A DNA stretch of 43,221 nt from Bacteroidales bacterium (GTDB taxonomy: Bacteria; Bacteroidota; Bacteroidia; Bacteroidales; P3), in NCBI GenBank assembly GCA_017455205.1, contig JAFTBM010000006.1, positions 1-43,221 on the forward strand, read 5' to 3'. The position numbers and the translations under genes are program-made. The notes beneath the pieces were generated by a model. The model was not told the DNA's origin and made no database searches. It was given only the letters and a program-made list of their open reading frames with translations. Below are positions 18,362 to 26,710 of the stretch, one piece after another. How positions within the stretch are numbered: position 1 is the first letter of the stretch; each line of letters begins with the position of its first letter.

Positions 18362-21300
18362 TTATCGCCTCACCAGTTCCTTTTCGTCTGCTGTTTTCTG
18401 CTTACCTGATATTTCATACACCACTGCGCAGGCGATGCAAAGCGAGGAGAAGACACCCACCAGCACACCTGTGAGCAGCGCGAAAATAAAGCCGCGTATG
18501 ACCTCACCACCGAAGATGAACATCATCAGCAGCGTAATAAAGGTGGTGCCAGAGGTATTGACCGTACGAGCCAATGTGGAGTTGATGGCATCGTTCATGT
18601 GAGTACGCAAGTCGCGCTTGGGGTAGAGTTTGCGGTATTCACGCACACGGTCGAAGATAACCACCGTGGCATTAATCGAATAGCCAATCACCGTCAGCAC
18701 TGCCGAGATGAAATACTGGTCTACCTCCAAGTTGAACGGCAGCAGGCCATAGAGCAACGAGAAGATGCCGATAACCAAGATGGTATCATGAGCCAAAGCG
18801 GTAACGCTGCCCACACCAAAACGCCAACTGCGGAAGCGCAGACCGATATAGACAAACATCACCAACAATCCACCTATCACCACCCATATCGAACGCACCA
18901 TATTGTCGTGAGCTATCGTGCCACCCACCTGGTCGGCCTGGATGATACCCAGCGGATTTGTCTCTGTCGACTTGAACTCATCCACGGTGATAGCCTCTTT
19001 GAAGTGGCTGACGGTGCCAGCGTAGAGCTTATTGACAATCTCATTTTTCACCTCGTCGCCGTCCTCGGCAATCTTATACTTCGTGGTTATCTTCAACTGC
19101 TTGGAAGGGCCATAGGTCTTCACCTCGGGAGCTTCATCGAACTGTTGCGCCAAGTCGGCACGCACCTCGACGGCATTGACTGGCTGGTCGAAGCGCACCA
19201 CGTAGGTGCGACCACCCGTAAAGTCGATACCGAAGCTCAACCCCCTCGTAAAGAAACTGGCCACGCAGATAACAATCGCAATGCCAGCAATGATATAGAA
19301 CGTGCGGCGCTTGCCCAGGAAGTCGATATGCACATCGCGCAAGAAATTCTCGGAGAAGGGCAGCGAGAAGGTCATCTTGCGCTTGTGGCTGAGCGAGCTG
19401 TCGATAAAGAGCCGTGTGATGAATATGGAGGTGAAAAGCGAGGTAACGATACCCACGCAGAGCGTAACGGCAAAGCCTTGCACCGCACCCGAGCCGAACA
19501 TGATGAGCACCAAACCCAGCAGGAAGGTGGTTACCTGGCCGTCGATGATGGCAGAGTAGGCATTCTTGAAGCCGTTCTCCACAGCCACTGCCATACTCGC
19601 CCCCGCACGCAACTCTTCCTTCACGCGTTCATATATAATCACGTTGCCGTCCACTGCCATAGCCATCGTCAGCACGATACCCGCAATACCTGGCAAGGTC
19701 AGCACCGAGCCTATCGAAGCCAGCACGCCAATCAGCAAGAACACATTGGTGATAAGAGCTGCCACCGACACCCAGCCTGCACGGCTGTAGAACACCACCA
19801 TGTAGGCCAGCACCATGACGAAAGCCAGGATGAAAGAAATCAAACCGTTGCGGATAGACTCTTGACCGAGCGAAGGGCCAACCACCGCCTCCTGCACAAT
19901 CACAGCCGGGGCAGGCAGCTTACCGCTTTTGAGGATATTGGCCAAGTCTTTGGCCTCTTCGAGCGAGAAATCGCCAGTGATTGACGAGCGACCACCAGCA
20001 ATCTCGCCATTGACACGCGGTGCGGAGTAGACTTGGTCGTCGAGCACAATGGCAATGCAGTTGCCCACATTCTGACCCGTAATCTTTTGCCACTCACGTG
20101 CACCCTCGTTGTTCATCGTCATCGAAATCTCGTTGCCACCGACGCTGGAGAAATCCTGTCGGGCATCCGAGATGGCACTTCCGTCGAGCAGTGCCGAGCC
20201 ATCGCGCGTACTTATTTTAATAGCATACAACTCGTACAGGTCGCCTTTGAAGTAGCTACTCTCCTTGGCCGACCAGAGAAACTTCATCGACCTGGGGTCA
20301 TAGATTTTCTTGGCGGCGGCAGTAGCCAGCATCTCGTCGATGGCTGCACGATCCTTGGCAGCAGCCACACCAACTATCGGTCCACGCGGCACACCTTCAC
20401 CTATATATGGCGAGAGTTTAGCAAAAAGCGGATTGCTCTTCTCATCGGCAGCACCGACCTCTTCGGCCTCATCAGCTTGGGTCAGCTGCTGCAGGAGGCT
20501 ATTACTGTCAGCCTCGGCTGCCTTTGCCGTGTCGGCCACTTCTTCGGTCGTCTCTTGGCGGGTGGTGGAGGCGATATAGGTGTTGATGTTCTCCAAAATG
20601 GGGAGCGTCTCGTAGTTATCATAGGTGAGCCAAAACTCCAACTGGGCAGTTCCCTGCAGGAGCTTGCGCACGCGCTCGGGTTCCTTCACGCCCGGGAGCT
20701 CTACCAATATGCGCTCCGAAGCACTGAGCTTCTGAATTGTGGGCTGCGCCACACCGAACTTGTCAATACGCTGGCTGAGCACTTGATAGGTGCGCTCATA
20801 GGCACTGCTGGCCTCCTCTCGCACGATGCCGACCACCTTCTCGTTGTCGTCGCCGAGGCTGATGCGGTCGCGCAATTGCTCGCTGAAATAGGGAGCCAAC
20901 TGCACATCGGACTTGAGGCTGAGGATGGCATCGTAGAAGAGGGAAACGAAGTCGCGGTTAGTTGAACGCTTCTGGTTGGCCAAAGCCAAATCAATGGCTT
21001 GGTTGAACAGAGGGTCCTGCGTATGGTCGGCCAAAGCACGCACCACATCGACCGTGGAGACTTCAAGCATCACGTTCATACCACCCTTGAGGTCGAGGCC
21101 GAGGCTGATTTCGCGAGCCTGGCACTGGCGGTAGGTAAAACCGAGGTAGATTTTTTCAGAGGCTATGGAGTCGAGATAACGAGCCTCGACTGCATTCCGC
21201 ACCGAATCCTCCACTTGCTGCACATCGGCGACATTAGCGGCGAACTGCGCCACTGCATTGCGTCCTTCCTCGCTCTCCACATAGTTGCTGGCAGTTTTTT

Positions 21301-21406
21301 TGGCATTGCGCTCCACGATGCCCGTCGCAAAGGTAAACGACAATTGCACCAAGCAGACAATGACGAATGTCCATGCCAAAAACTTTATAAGTCCTTTATT
21401 CTGCAT
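18362..21406 (-). CDS. secDF: Fused protein translocase subunit SecDF
   Basis: SecD and SecF use the proton gradient to pull exported proteins through SecYEG from the periplasmic side. Here both are joined in one 1014-residue protein, as is usual in Bacteroidota. The SecD half has the N-terminal membrane helix (residues 8-26), GLDLKGGMNVMLEV near residue 100, a large periplasmic domain, and membrane helices from about residue 510. The SecF half begins near residue 690 (VHIDFLGKRRTFY), with SFGIDFTGGRTYVVRF and five further helices to the C terminus. An extra acidic, Ala-rich insertion is visible around residue 275-315. Upstream, on the minus strand, there is a TATCTTTG box (21454-21461). The downstream genes encode exported or outer-membrane proteins. 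Confidence 0.96.
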   Translation of the reverse strand: MQNKGLIKFLAWTFVIVCLVQLSFTFATGIVERNAKKTASNYVESEEGRNAVAQFAANVADVQQVEDSVRNAVEARYLDSIASEKIYLGFTYRQCQAREISLGLDLKGGMNVMLEVSTVDVVRALADHTQDPLFNQAIDLALANQKRSTNRDFVSLFYDAILSLKSDVQLAPYFSEQLRDRISLGDDNEKVVGIVREEASSAYERTYQVLSQRIDKFGVAQPTIQKLSASERILVELPGVKEPERVRKLLQGTAQLEFWLTYDNYETLPILENINTYIASTTRQETTEEVADTAKAAEADSNSLLQQLTQADEAEEVGAADEKSNPLFAKLSPYIGEGVPRGPIVGVAAAKDRAAIDEMLATAAAKKIYDPRSMKFLWSAKESSYFKGDLYELYAIKISTRDGSALLDGSAISDARQDFSSVGGNEISMTMNNEGAREWQKITGQNVGNCIAIVLDDQVYSAPRVNGEIAGGRSSITGDFSLEEAKDLANILKSGKLPAPAVIVQEAVVGPSLGQESIRNGLISFILAFVMVLAYMVVFYSRAGWVSVAALITNVFLLIGVLASIGSVLTLPGIAGIVLTMAMAVDGNVIIYERVKEELRAGASMAVAVENGFKNAYSAIIDGQVTTFLLGLVLIMFGSGAVQGFAVTLCVGIVTSLFTSIFITRLFIDSSLSHKRKMTFSLPFSENFLRDVHIDFLGKRRTFYIIAGIAIVICVASFFTRGLSFGIDFTGGRTYVVRFDQPVNAVEVRADLAQQFDEAPEVKTYGPSKQLKITTKYKIAEDGDEVKNEIVNKLYAGTVSHFKEAITVDEFKSTETNPLGIIQADQVGGTIAHDNMVRSIWVVIGGLLVMFVYIGLRFRSWRFGVGSVTALAHDTILVIGIFSLLYGLLPFNLEVDQYFISAVLTVIGYSINATVVIFDRVREYRKLYPKRDLRTHMNDAINSTLARTVNTSGTTFITLLMMFIFGGEVIRGFIFALLTGVLVGVFSSLCIACAVVYEISGKQKTADEKELVRR

Positions 21407-21453
21407 AGTTTGAGTATAATTTTATGTTTTCAGTCCACTTTACTTTGAATGTG

Positions 21454-21461
21454 CAAAGATA
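21454..21461 (-). promoter_or_regulatory. Bacteroidota -7 box for secDF
   Basis: TATCTTTG reads on the minus strand, about 48 bases before the secDF start. No TTTG stands at the expected distance upstream, so only the -7 element is supported. Confidence 0.6.
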
Positions 21462-21504
21462 CCAAATTTTATTGATATGCACACCATTTTTCAAAAAAAA
21501 GATG

Positions 21505-21512
21505 TAACTTTG
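21505..21512 (+). promoter_or_regulatory. Bacteroidota -7 box for radC
   Basis: TAACTTTG reads on the plus strand, 28 bases before the radC ATG. The sequence around the expected -33 position is not TTTG. Together with the box at 21454-21461 it makes a divergent pair of promoters about 50 bases apart. Confidence 0.65.
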
Positions 21513-21540
21513 CACAAAAAATAAAGATACACAGCAAGAT

Positions 21541-22254
21541 ATGACTGCAAAAAAATCTTTCACCATCAAGGAATGGGCCGACGAGGACAGACCCCGCGAG
21601 AAAATGATTTCCCGTGGGCCGAAGCAACTGACTAATGCCGAGCTGGTTGCCATTCTCCTGCGGAGTGGGATGGAGGGAAAGAACGTAATGGAGGCAGCGC
21701 AGGAGGTACTGCAAGCGTCGGGCAATAGCCTCGTCGAACTTTCGCGTATGGAATACAAGCAGTTGCGAGCCATCAAAGGTATGGGTGAGGCCAAGTCCAC
21801 CACCCTCATGGCTGCCCTCGAGCTGGGCTGGCGCATGCAGAGCGAGATGGGGAGCGAACACGAGGTGGTGATTAGCAACAGCGATGTGCTCTTTTCCTAC
21901 ATGCTCTCCACCATGGCCAACCTTGACCACGAAGAGTTTTGGGCCGTCTATCTCAACAACCGCAGCAAGGTGCTCCACCGCCAGCGGATTTCCGTCGGCG
22001 GACAGACCGACACGATAGTCGACCTGCGCGTACTCTTCCGAGGGGCGTTGGAGAGCAAGGCCACAGCCCTGGCCGTTGTCCACAACCATCCATCTGGGCA
22101 GCTCACTCCCAGCCAGGCCGACATCGACCTCACCCGCCGCATCGCCGATGCAGGTCGTCTGCTTTCCATCCGCCTCGTTGAGCATCTGATTATCGCCATC
22201 CTACCCTCGCGCCAATCCGCCTACTACAGCTTCCATAACGAGGGTGAAATCTGA
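21541..22254 (+). CDS. radC: RadC-family JAB domain protein
   Basis: The 237-residue protein has the N-terminal helix-hairpin-helix part (QLTNAELVAILLRSG near 30-45 and MRAIKGMGEAK-like RAIKGMGEAK near 77). The C-terminal JAB/MPN domain follows, with the metal-binding pattern HNHPSGQLTPSQADID near residues 182-197, so the His, His and Asp ligands are all present. The family is widely named DNA repair protein RadC, but its original link to repair is disputed and its true role is not settled. It is a single-gene unit, divergent from secDF, with a probable terminator at 22293-22314. Confidence 0.94.
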   Translation: MTAKKSFTIKEWADEDRPREKMISRGPKQLTNAELVAILLRSGMEGKNVMEAAQEVLQASGNSLVELSRMEYKQLRAIKGMGEAKSTTLMAALELGWRMQSEMGSEHEVVISNSDVLFSYMLSTMANLDHEEFWAVYLNNRSKVLHRQRISVGGQTDTIVDLRVLFRGALESKATALAVVHNHPSGQLTPSQADIDLTRRIADAGRLLSIRLVEHLIIAILPSRQSAYYSFHNEGEI

Positions 22255-22292
22255 CTGAGGATTAACATAATTTCACTGAAATTCGGCAGAAA

Positions 22293-22314
22293 GAGGCTAT
22301 TTTGCAACAGCCTC
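22293..22314 (+). terminator. Stem-loop after radC
   Basis: GAGGCT (22293-22298) pairs with AGCCTC (22309-22314) around a 10-base loop, 38 bases past the radC stop codon. Only a weak T content follows, so this is a candidate terminator and not a certain one. The polypyrimidine repeat copy B starts just beyond. Confidence 0.45.
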
Positions 22315-22336
22315 ATTGTCAGCCACCTGTTAGCAT

Positions 22337-22412
22337 CCCCTTCTTCCCCTCTTCTTCTCCCCTTCTTTCCCTCTTCTTTCCCCCTTTCTCTTTGGAAGAA
22401 GGAGAAGAAAAG
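22337..22412. repeat. Polypyrimidine hairpin repeat, copy B
   Basis: The 20-base core at 22337-22356 is identical to copies A (5942) and C (32197). It is followed by more pyrimidines and a purine arm (22394-22412, starting GGAAGAAGGAGAAG). Arm pairing here is in two 7-base blocks and is less regular than in the other copies. It sits between the convergent ends of radC and folB. Upstream similarity to copy A (TTAGCA before the core) and to copy C (TCAGCCAC further upstream) suggests the repeat unit is longer than the core. Confidence 0.75.
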
Positions 22413-22420
22413 AGTGTACG

Positions 22421-22452
22421 AAAAAAAGGCAGACGGGGTGCTACCGGCTGCC
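22421..22452 (-). terminator. Rho-independent terminator after folB
   Basis: On the minus strand, GGCAG (22448-22452) pairs with CTGCC (22428-22432), and an inner CGG pairs with CCG across a single mismatch. Seven T follow (22421-22427). It lies 30 bases past the folB stop codon and ends the PPIase-pheS-folB unit. Confidence 0.8.
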
Positions 22453-22481
22453 TTGTTGGATGGCTAATTTCGGGTGGAATG

Positions 22482-22838
22482 TTAGCGATGGGCTTCGAGG
22501 GTGATGCTGACCGATTCGATTTGTCCGCCGAGCGGGGGGGCGAGTTTGCTAACCTTCACCTCTGCCGACTGGATTGCTGGAAATTGGGCGAGGATGGCGT
22601 TGAGTATTCTGCGTGCCAAGTGTTCGAGCAGATGGCTTGGCTGCTGCATCTGCTGGGCTACGGCTTGGTAGACATCCAAGTAGCTAACCGTCTGTGCGAT
22701 GTCGTCGGTCAGTTCGGCGCGGGAGGTATCGGTGGTGTAGGTGAGGTCGGCACGGAAGTGGGTGCCGATAGTTTGCTCTTCGGCGAAGCAGCCGTGGTGG
22801 GCATAGAACGACATGCCGCTGATGGTGATGGTGGCCAT
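22482..22838 (-). CDS. folB: Dihydroneopterin aldolase
   Basis: FolB converts 7,8-dihydroneopterin to 6-hydroxymethyl-dihydropterin in folate synthesis. I start it at MATITISGMSFYAHHGCFAE (118 residues), because the aldolase family always begins this way; the upstream part of the frame overlaps pheS. The family pattern FYAHHGCFAEEQTIG (residues 11-25), the segment VSYLDVYQAV and the C-terminal KVSKLAPPLGG are all present. It lies 22 bases after pheS. Confidence 0.93.
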   Translation of the reverse strand: MATITISGMSFYAHHGCFAEEQTIGTHFRADLTYTTDTSRAELTDDIAQTVSYLDVYQAVAQQMQQPSHLLEHLARRILNAILAQFPAIQSAEVKVSKLAPPLGGQIESVSITLEAHR

Positions 22839-22860
22839 AAGGGGGTGGTGATAAAGGGGG

Positions 22861-23901
22861 TCAGACGAGGTGGTCGAACTGGTGGAGGAAACGGAGGTCG
22901 TTCTCGAAGTAGAGGCGGAGGTCGCGGATTTGGTGCTTGAGCATGGCCATGCGTTCCACTCCCATTCCGAGGGCAAATCCTGTGTACTCATGGCTATCTA
23001 TCCCACAGGCTTCAAGCACATTGGGATCCACCATACCGCAGCCGAGGATTTCGAGCCAACCCGTACCTTTGCAGATGTTGCACCCCTTGCCTCCGCAGAT
23101 ATTGCAGGAGATGTCCATTTCGGCACTGGGTTCGGTGAAGGGGAAATAGGAGGGGCGGAGACGGATCTGGGTCTGCTCGCCGAACATCTCTTTGGCGAAG
23201 TAGAGGAGCGTCTGCTTGAGGTCGGCGAAAGAGACGTGTCGGTCGACATAGAGTGCTTCCACTTGGTGGAAGATGCAGTGGGCGCGGGCACTGATAGCCT
23301 CGTTGCGGAAGACGCGTCCTGGGGCGATGATGCGGATGGGGGGCTTGTGGGTTTCCATCACGCGCACCTGCACCGAGGAGGTGTGGGTGCGGAGGGCGAT
23401 ATCCTGCTGGCCTTCGGTCTTTTCGACAAAGAAAGTGTCCTGCATGTCGCGTGCTGGGTGGTCGGGCGGGAAATTGAGGGCGGAGAAGAGATGCCAGTCG
23501 TCTTCGATTTCGACCGATTCTTCTACCGTGAAGCCGATACGGGCGAAGATGTCGGCTATTTCGTTCATCGTTACCGAGAGGACGTGCCGGCTACCGCTCT
23601 GCAGGAGGTCGGTGGGGAGTGTGAGGTCGTGGGAGGCATTGAGCTCGGGACTTTCCTCCACGAAATGTTTCCATTCTTCCACCCTGGCCTGCGCCGCCGT
23701 CTTGAGCTGGTTGAGGATAGTGCCGACCTCCTTTTTCTGGTCGGCGGGGAGGGTCTTAAACTGCTCGAACAGCTCGTTCATAATACCCTTACGCCCGAGG
23801 AAACGCACGCGGAAACGGTCGATTTCGGCGGCTTTGTCTTTGAAGTCTTCAATACGGGCAGCTCGGATTTCTTCGAGGTATTTGGCTATAAGCTCTTTCA
23901 T
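22861..23901 (-). CDS. pheS: Phenylalanyl-tRNA synthetase alpha subunit
   Basis: With PheT this forms the heterotetrameric enzyme that charges tRNA-Phe. The 346-residue protein has the N-terminal coiled coil (about 1-85) and then the class II catalytic core. Motif 2 is VFRNEAISARAHCIFHQVE (about 200-220) and motif 3 is GMGVERMAMLKHQIRDLR near the end. A cysteine-rich loop, CNICGGKGCNICKGTGW (about 276-292), is typical of one branch of PheS and may bind zinc. pheT is not in the window, which is common in Bacteroidota. The gene lies 18 bases after the PPIase and 22 before folB. Confidence 0.97.
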   Translation of the reverse strand: MKELIAKYLEEIRAARIEDFKDKAAEIDRFRVRFLGRKGIMNELFEQFKTLPADQKKEVGTILNQLKTAAQARVEEWKHFVEESPELNASHDLTLPTDLLQSGSRHVLSVTMNEIADIFARIGFTVEESVEIEDDWHLFSALNFPPDHPARDMQDTFFVEKTEGQQDIALRTHTSSVQVRVMETHKPPIRIIAPGRVFRNEAISARAHCIFHQVEALYVDRHVSFADLKQTLLYFAKEMFGEQTQIRLRPSYFPFTEPSAEMDISCNICGGKGCNICKGTGWLEILGCGMVDPNVLEACGIDSHEYTGFALGMGVERMAMLKHQIRDLRLYFENDLRFLHQFDHLV

Positions 23902-23919
23902 TGTTGTGGTGAATAGGGG

Positions 23920-24603
23920 TTAATCGATAACGGTTGCCTTTTTGATGCGAACATCTTCGATGGGGCGATCCATGCGGTCGCAGCTGACGGAGGCGATGCG
24001 GTCGACCACCTCCATGCCTTCCACCACCTCGCCAAAGACGGTGTATTCTCCATCGAGGTGGGGGGTGCCGCCAAGGGTGGTATAGACTTTGCGCTGCTCG
24101 GCAGTGAAGTGCTTACCCATCTGCTGCTCCATCATATTGAGCTGCTGAATGTTCCACACATTGCCTTGCACGATGTAGAACTGCGAGGCCGAGGATTCGC
24201 GCTTGGGGTTCACATTGTCGCCCTGACGGGCAGCACAGAGGGCACCTTTTTTGTGGAAATGGTTGGCACGGAACTCGGCGGGGATGGTGTAGCCAAGTGT
24301 GCCACTGCCAAGGGGTTGACCTGCCTTGGCAGTGCGGGAATCGGGGTCGCCACCCTGAATCATGAAGTTGCGGATAACGCGATGGAACAGCAGCCCATCG
24401 TAGGTGCCGTTTTTGACCAATTTCAGGAAATTGTCGCGGTGTTTGGGGGTGTCGTTATAGAGGAGAACCACAATTTTACCATAGTTGGTTTCCAACGCCA
24501 CGCGAGTACCTTTCGCTTCCGTTTTATTTTGGCTATCAGCCGATTGCGGAAACAAAAATAATGACAGGAAAAGAAAAAAAGGGGCAAAAGTGAACTTTTT
24601 CAT
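23920..24603 (-). CDS. Exported cyclophilin-type peptidyl-prolyl isomerase
   Basis: It catalyses cis-trans isomerisation of X-Pro bonds, helping proteins fold in the periplasm. The 227-residue protein has a signal peptide (MKKFTFAPFFLFLSLFLFPQ, cleaved before about residue 26) and one cyclophilin domain. The domain shows FHRVIRNFMIQGGDP (about 85-100), SASQFYIVQG and GEYTVFGEVVEGMEVV. Like many bacterial cyclophilins it lacks the Trp of the cyclosporin site. It is the first gene of a PPIase-pheS-folB unit, with a promoter at 24638-24670. Confidence 0.93.
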   Translation of the reverse strand: MKKFTFAPFFLFLSLFLFPQSADSQNKTEAKGTRVALETNYGKIVVLLYNDTPKHRDNFLKLVKNGTYDGLLFHRVIRNFMIQGGDPDSRTAKAGQPLGSGTLGYTIPAEFRANHFHKKGALCAARQGDNVNPKRESSASQFYIVQGNVWNIQQLNMMEQQMGKHFTAEQRKVYTTLGGTPHLDGEYTVFGEVVEGMEVVDRIASVSCDRMDRPIEDVRIKKATVID

Positions 24604-24624
24604 TGTACAACGAATAAATTTTAC

Positions 24625-24632
24625 TAATTTTG
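24625..24632 (+). promoter_or_regulatory. Bacteroidota -7 box for the lipoprotein-DUF4301 genes
   Basis: TAATTTTG reads on the plus strand, 55 bases before the lipoprotein start. The expected -33 position shows only ATTG. It shares a perfect 15-base palindrome, TTTTGCAGTGCAAAA (24628-24642), with the opposing -7 box of the PPIase promoter. Confidence 0.55.
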
Positions 24633-24637
24633 CAGTG

Positions 24638-24670
24638 CAAAAATAAGAATAAAAACGTCAGTGGGGCAAA
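24638..24670 (-). promoter_or_regulatory. Bacteroidota-type promoter for PPIase-pheS-folB
   Basis: On the minus strand there is TTTG (24667-24670), 21 bases, then TATTTTTG (24638-24645), followed by the PPIase ATG about 35 bases on. It overlaps the divergent plus-strand promoter, so the two may exclude each other. Confidence 0.65.
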
Positions 24671-24686
24671 AAAAAAGCAAATTGCT

Positions 24687-25103
24687 ATGAATAAAAGAGC
24701 CAGATTTTGCATGTATCTGCTGTTAGTCAGCATTTTATCAACGGCGGTGTTGTCGGCTTGCGATAAGGACACCAAGTGCTACTTGGACGTCAAAGTGTAT
24801 AGTGGCAACACGTCGCGGACGGTTTCTGGAGCGAAAGTGCAGATATACCAGCACTCGCCCGACACCAGCGACGATTTCTACACCGAGGGTAGGACTGGCA
24901 GCGATGGGGTGTACTCGACCGACTTTGCTGCACCTGGTATCTTCAAGGTGAATGCCACCCTTTGGCTCGACACATTCAATGCTGACAGCACCCAACGCGG
25001 TTGCCGCAAGGGCAATGCCACAGTGAGGCTGGCCGAAGGTGAGACCAACAGCTGCAACGTAAGGCTGTCGCTGGACACGGCGTGGGATGCTGTTAATCGA
25101 TAG
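24687..25103 (+). CDS. Small lipoprotein of unknown function
   Basis: The 138-residue protein starts at MNKRARFCMYLLLVSILSTA and has a lipobox VLSAC, so Cys-25 or its near neighbour should be lipidated. The mature part begins CDKDTKCYLDVKVYSG. It looks like a single beta-sandwich of the carboxypeptidase-regulatory or transthyretin type: SGAKVQIYQH, then a TGSDGVYSTDFAAPGIFKV segment, where an Asp-Gly-X-Tyr turn is typical of that fold. It lies 12 bases before the DUF4301 gene and is probably cotranscribed. I cannot name a function. Confidence 0.8.
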   Translation: MNKRARFCMYLLLVSILSTAVLSACDKDTKCYLDVKVYSGNTSRTVSGAKVQIYQHSPDTSDDFYTEGRTGSDGVYSTDFAAPGIFKVNATLWLDTFNADSTQRGCRKGNATVRLAEGETNSCNVRLSLDTAWDAVNR

Positions 25104-25115
25104 TACTGCTGGTCT

Positions 25116-26642
25116 ATGTCGTTTGTTCCCACCGCCGAAGATTTGCGGCAGATGGCGCAGCTCGGCCTCACCGAAGAGCAGCTTCAAGCCCAGATAGAGA
25201 ATTTCCGCAATGGATTCCCCAAGGTACACCTTGCCGATGCAGCCACCCCATCCAACGGAGGCATCCGTATGCTGACCGACAAGGAAATTGCCCACTACGA
25301 AGAGCAATATCGGAAGTTGAAGAAAGGCAAACGGCTACTGAAGTTCGTCCCAGCCTCGGGTGCAGCCACCCGCATGTTCAAGGAGCTTTACGCCTTTGCC
25401 GCCACATACTACGGCGTGTCGGGTAACTTTGGCAAAGAGTTTCCCGAAGTCAAGACATTCCTCGAACACCTGCGCACCTTCGCCTTTTGGGGTGACCTCA
25501 AAGCCTGCATGGAGGAGGCCGACCTTGACATAGAGGACTACCTCGCCCGGGGCGATTACTCTACGATAATCAACTTCCTGCTCAAAAAGCAGTACCTCGG
25601 CTACGGTGAGTTGCCCAAAGCCCTGCTCAAGTTCCACCGCTACGGCGAGGTACAGCGCACACCGCTGGAAGAACACATCGTCGAAGGAGCACTCTACGCA
25701 CAGGAGAGCGACCACAGCGTGAGGCTTCACTTCACCGTCTCGCCCGAACACCGCAGTGCATTCCGCCGCAAACTGCGCGAAGTGCGGCCCTACTACGAAA
25801 GCACCCTCGGCATCAAGCTGTCGGTATCGCTCTCCGAGCAAAAGCACTATACGGACACCATCTCGGTAGACGAACAGAATATGCCCCTACGCGATGAAGA
25901 GGGACACCTGATATTCCGTCCTGGCGGTCATGGAGCCCTAATAGAGAACCTTGCCGAACAGCGAGCCGACCTCATCTTCATCAAGAACATTGACAACGTG
26001 GTGCCCGACTGGATGAAGCACACCACCGTCATCTACAAGCAGGCACTCGCGGGTATGCTCCTTGAACTCCGCGAGAAGATTTGCTCTGCACTGCACGTAC
26101 TCGACCACCAACCTGATAGCAACACCATAGAGGAAATAGCTCGCTTCGCTACCGGCACTCTCGGCCTACCTCTTCCCTCCCCTATCACTCCCCAAATGCT
26201 CCACCAGGCACTCAATCGCCCATTGCGAGTGTGTGGCATGGTGCGCAACCTCGGTGAGCCTGGCGGTGGCCCATTCATCGTGGAAGACACCCAAGGCAAC
26301 CGTAGCCTGCAAATCATCGAATCTGCACAAATCAACCATAAAGACCCACAGCAAGAGGCACTCTTCCAAGCAGCCACCCACTTCAATCCCGTAGACCTCG
26401 TCTGCTGCACCAAAGACTATCGCGGACGCTACTTCGACCTGCGCCGTTATATTGACCCCTCCACAGGCTTTATCAGCAAGAAGACCAAAGGTGCCACCAC
26501 ACTCAAGACCCAGGAGCTTCCCGGACTGTGGAACGGGGCGATGGCACACTGGATCACCCTGTTTGTTGAGGTACCAGTGGCTACATTCAACCCCGTCAAA
26601 ACCGTCAACGACCTGCTCCGCAAAGAGCATCTACAGAGCTGA
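25116..26642 (+). CDS. DUF4301 family protein
   Basis: The 508-residue protein is full length for this Bacteroidota family of unknown function. The best marker is LKFVPASGAATRMFKELYA near residue 74-92, followed by EFPEVKTFLEHLRTFAFWG and, further on, RPGGHGALIENLAEQRADL and VCGMVRNLGEPGGGPF. The Pro-Ala-Ser-Gly-Ala-Ala-Thr-Arg-Met motif and the later Gly-Gly-His-Gly-Ala look like a nucleotide- or sugar-phosphate-binding site of the nucleotidyltransferase kind; this is inference. It is soluble and lies next to glmS (68 bases), which hints at a role in sugar metabolism without proving one. Confidence 0.85.
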   Translation: MSFVPTAEDLRQMAQLGLTEEQLQAQIENFRNGFPKVHLADAATPSNGGIRMLTDKEIAHYEEQYRKLKKGKRLLKFVPASGAATRMFKELYAFAATYYGVSGNFGKEFPEVKTFLEHLRTFAFWGDLKACMEEADLDIEDYLARGDYSTIINFLLKKQYLGYGELPKALLKFHRYGEVQRTPLEEHIVEGALYAQESDHSVRLHFTVSPEHRSAFRRKLREVRPYYESTLGIKLSVSLSEQKHYTDTISVDEQNMPLRDEEGHLIFRPGGHGALIENLAEQRADLIFIKNIDNVVPDWMKHTTVIYKQALAGMLLELREKICSALHVLDHQPDSNTIEEIARFATGTLGLPLPSPITPQMLHQALNRPLRVCGMVRNLGEPGGGPFIVEDTQGNRSLQIIESAQINHKDPQQEALFQAATHFNPVDLVCCTKDYRGRYFDLRRYIDPSTGFISKKTKGATTLKTQELPGLWNGAMAHWITLFVEVPVATFNPVKTVNDLLRKEHLQS

Positions 26643-26710
26643 CCGTCTGCCCTCATTCTCCCCTCGCCTAACACCCATAAGACATACACATCATATACAC
26701 TACATAATTT

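Noticed and set aside
18599-19984. Long plus-strand open frame over secDF
   Set aside because: Shadow of the SecDF gene with a His/Gln-rich product and no start context; SecDF motifs are unmistakable on the other strand.
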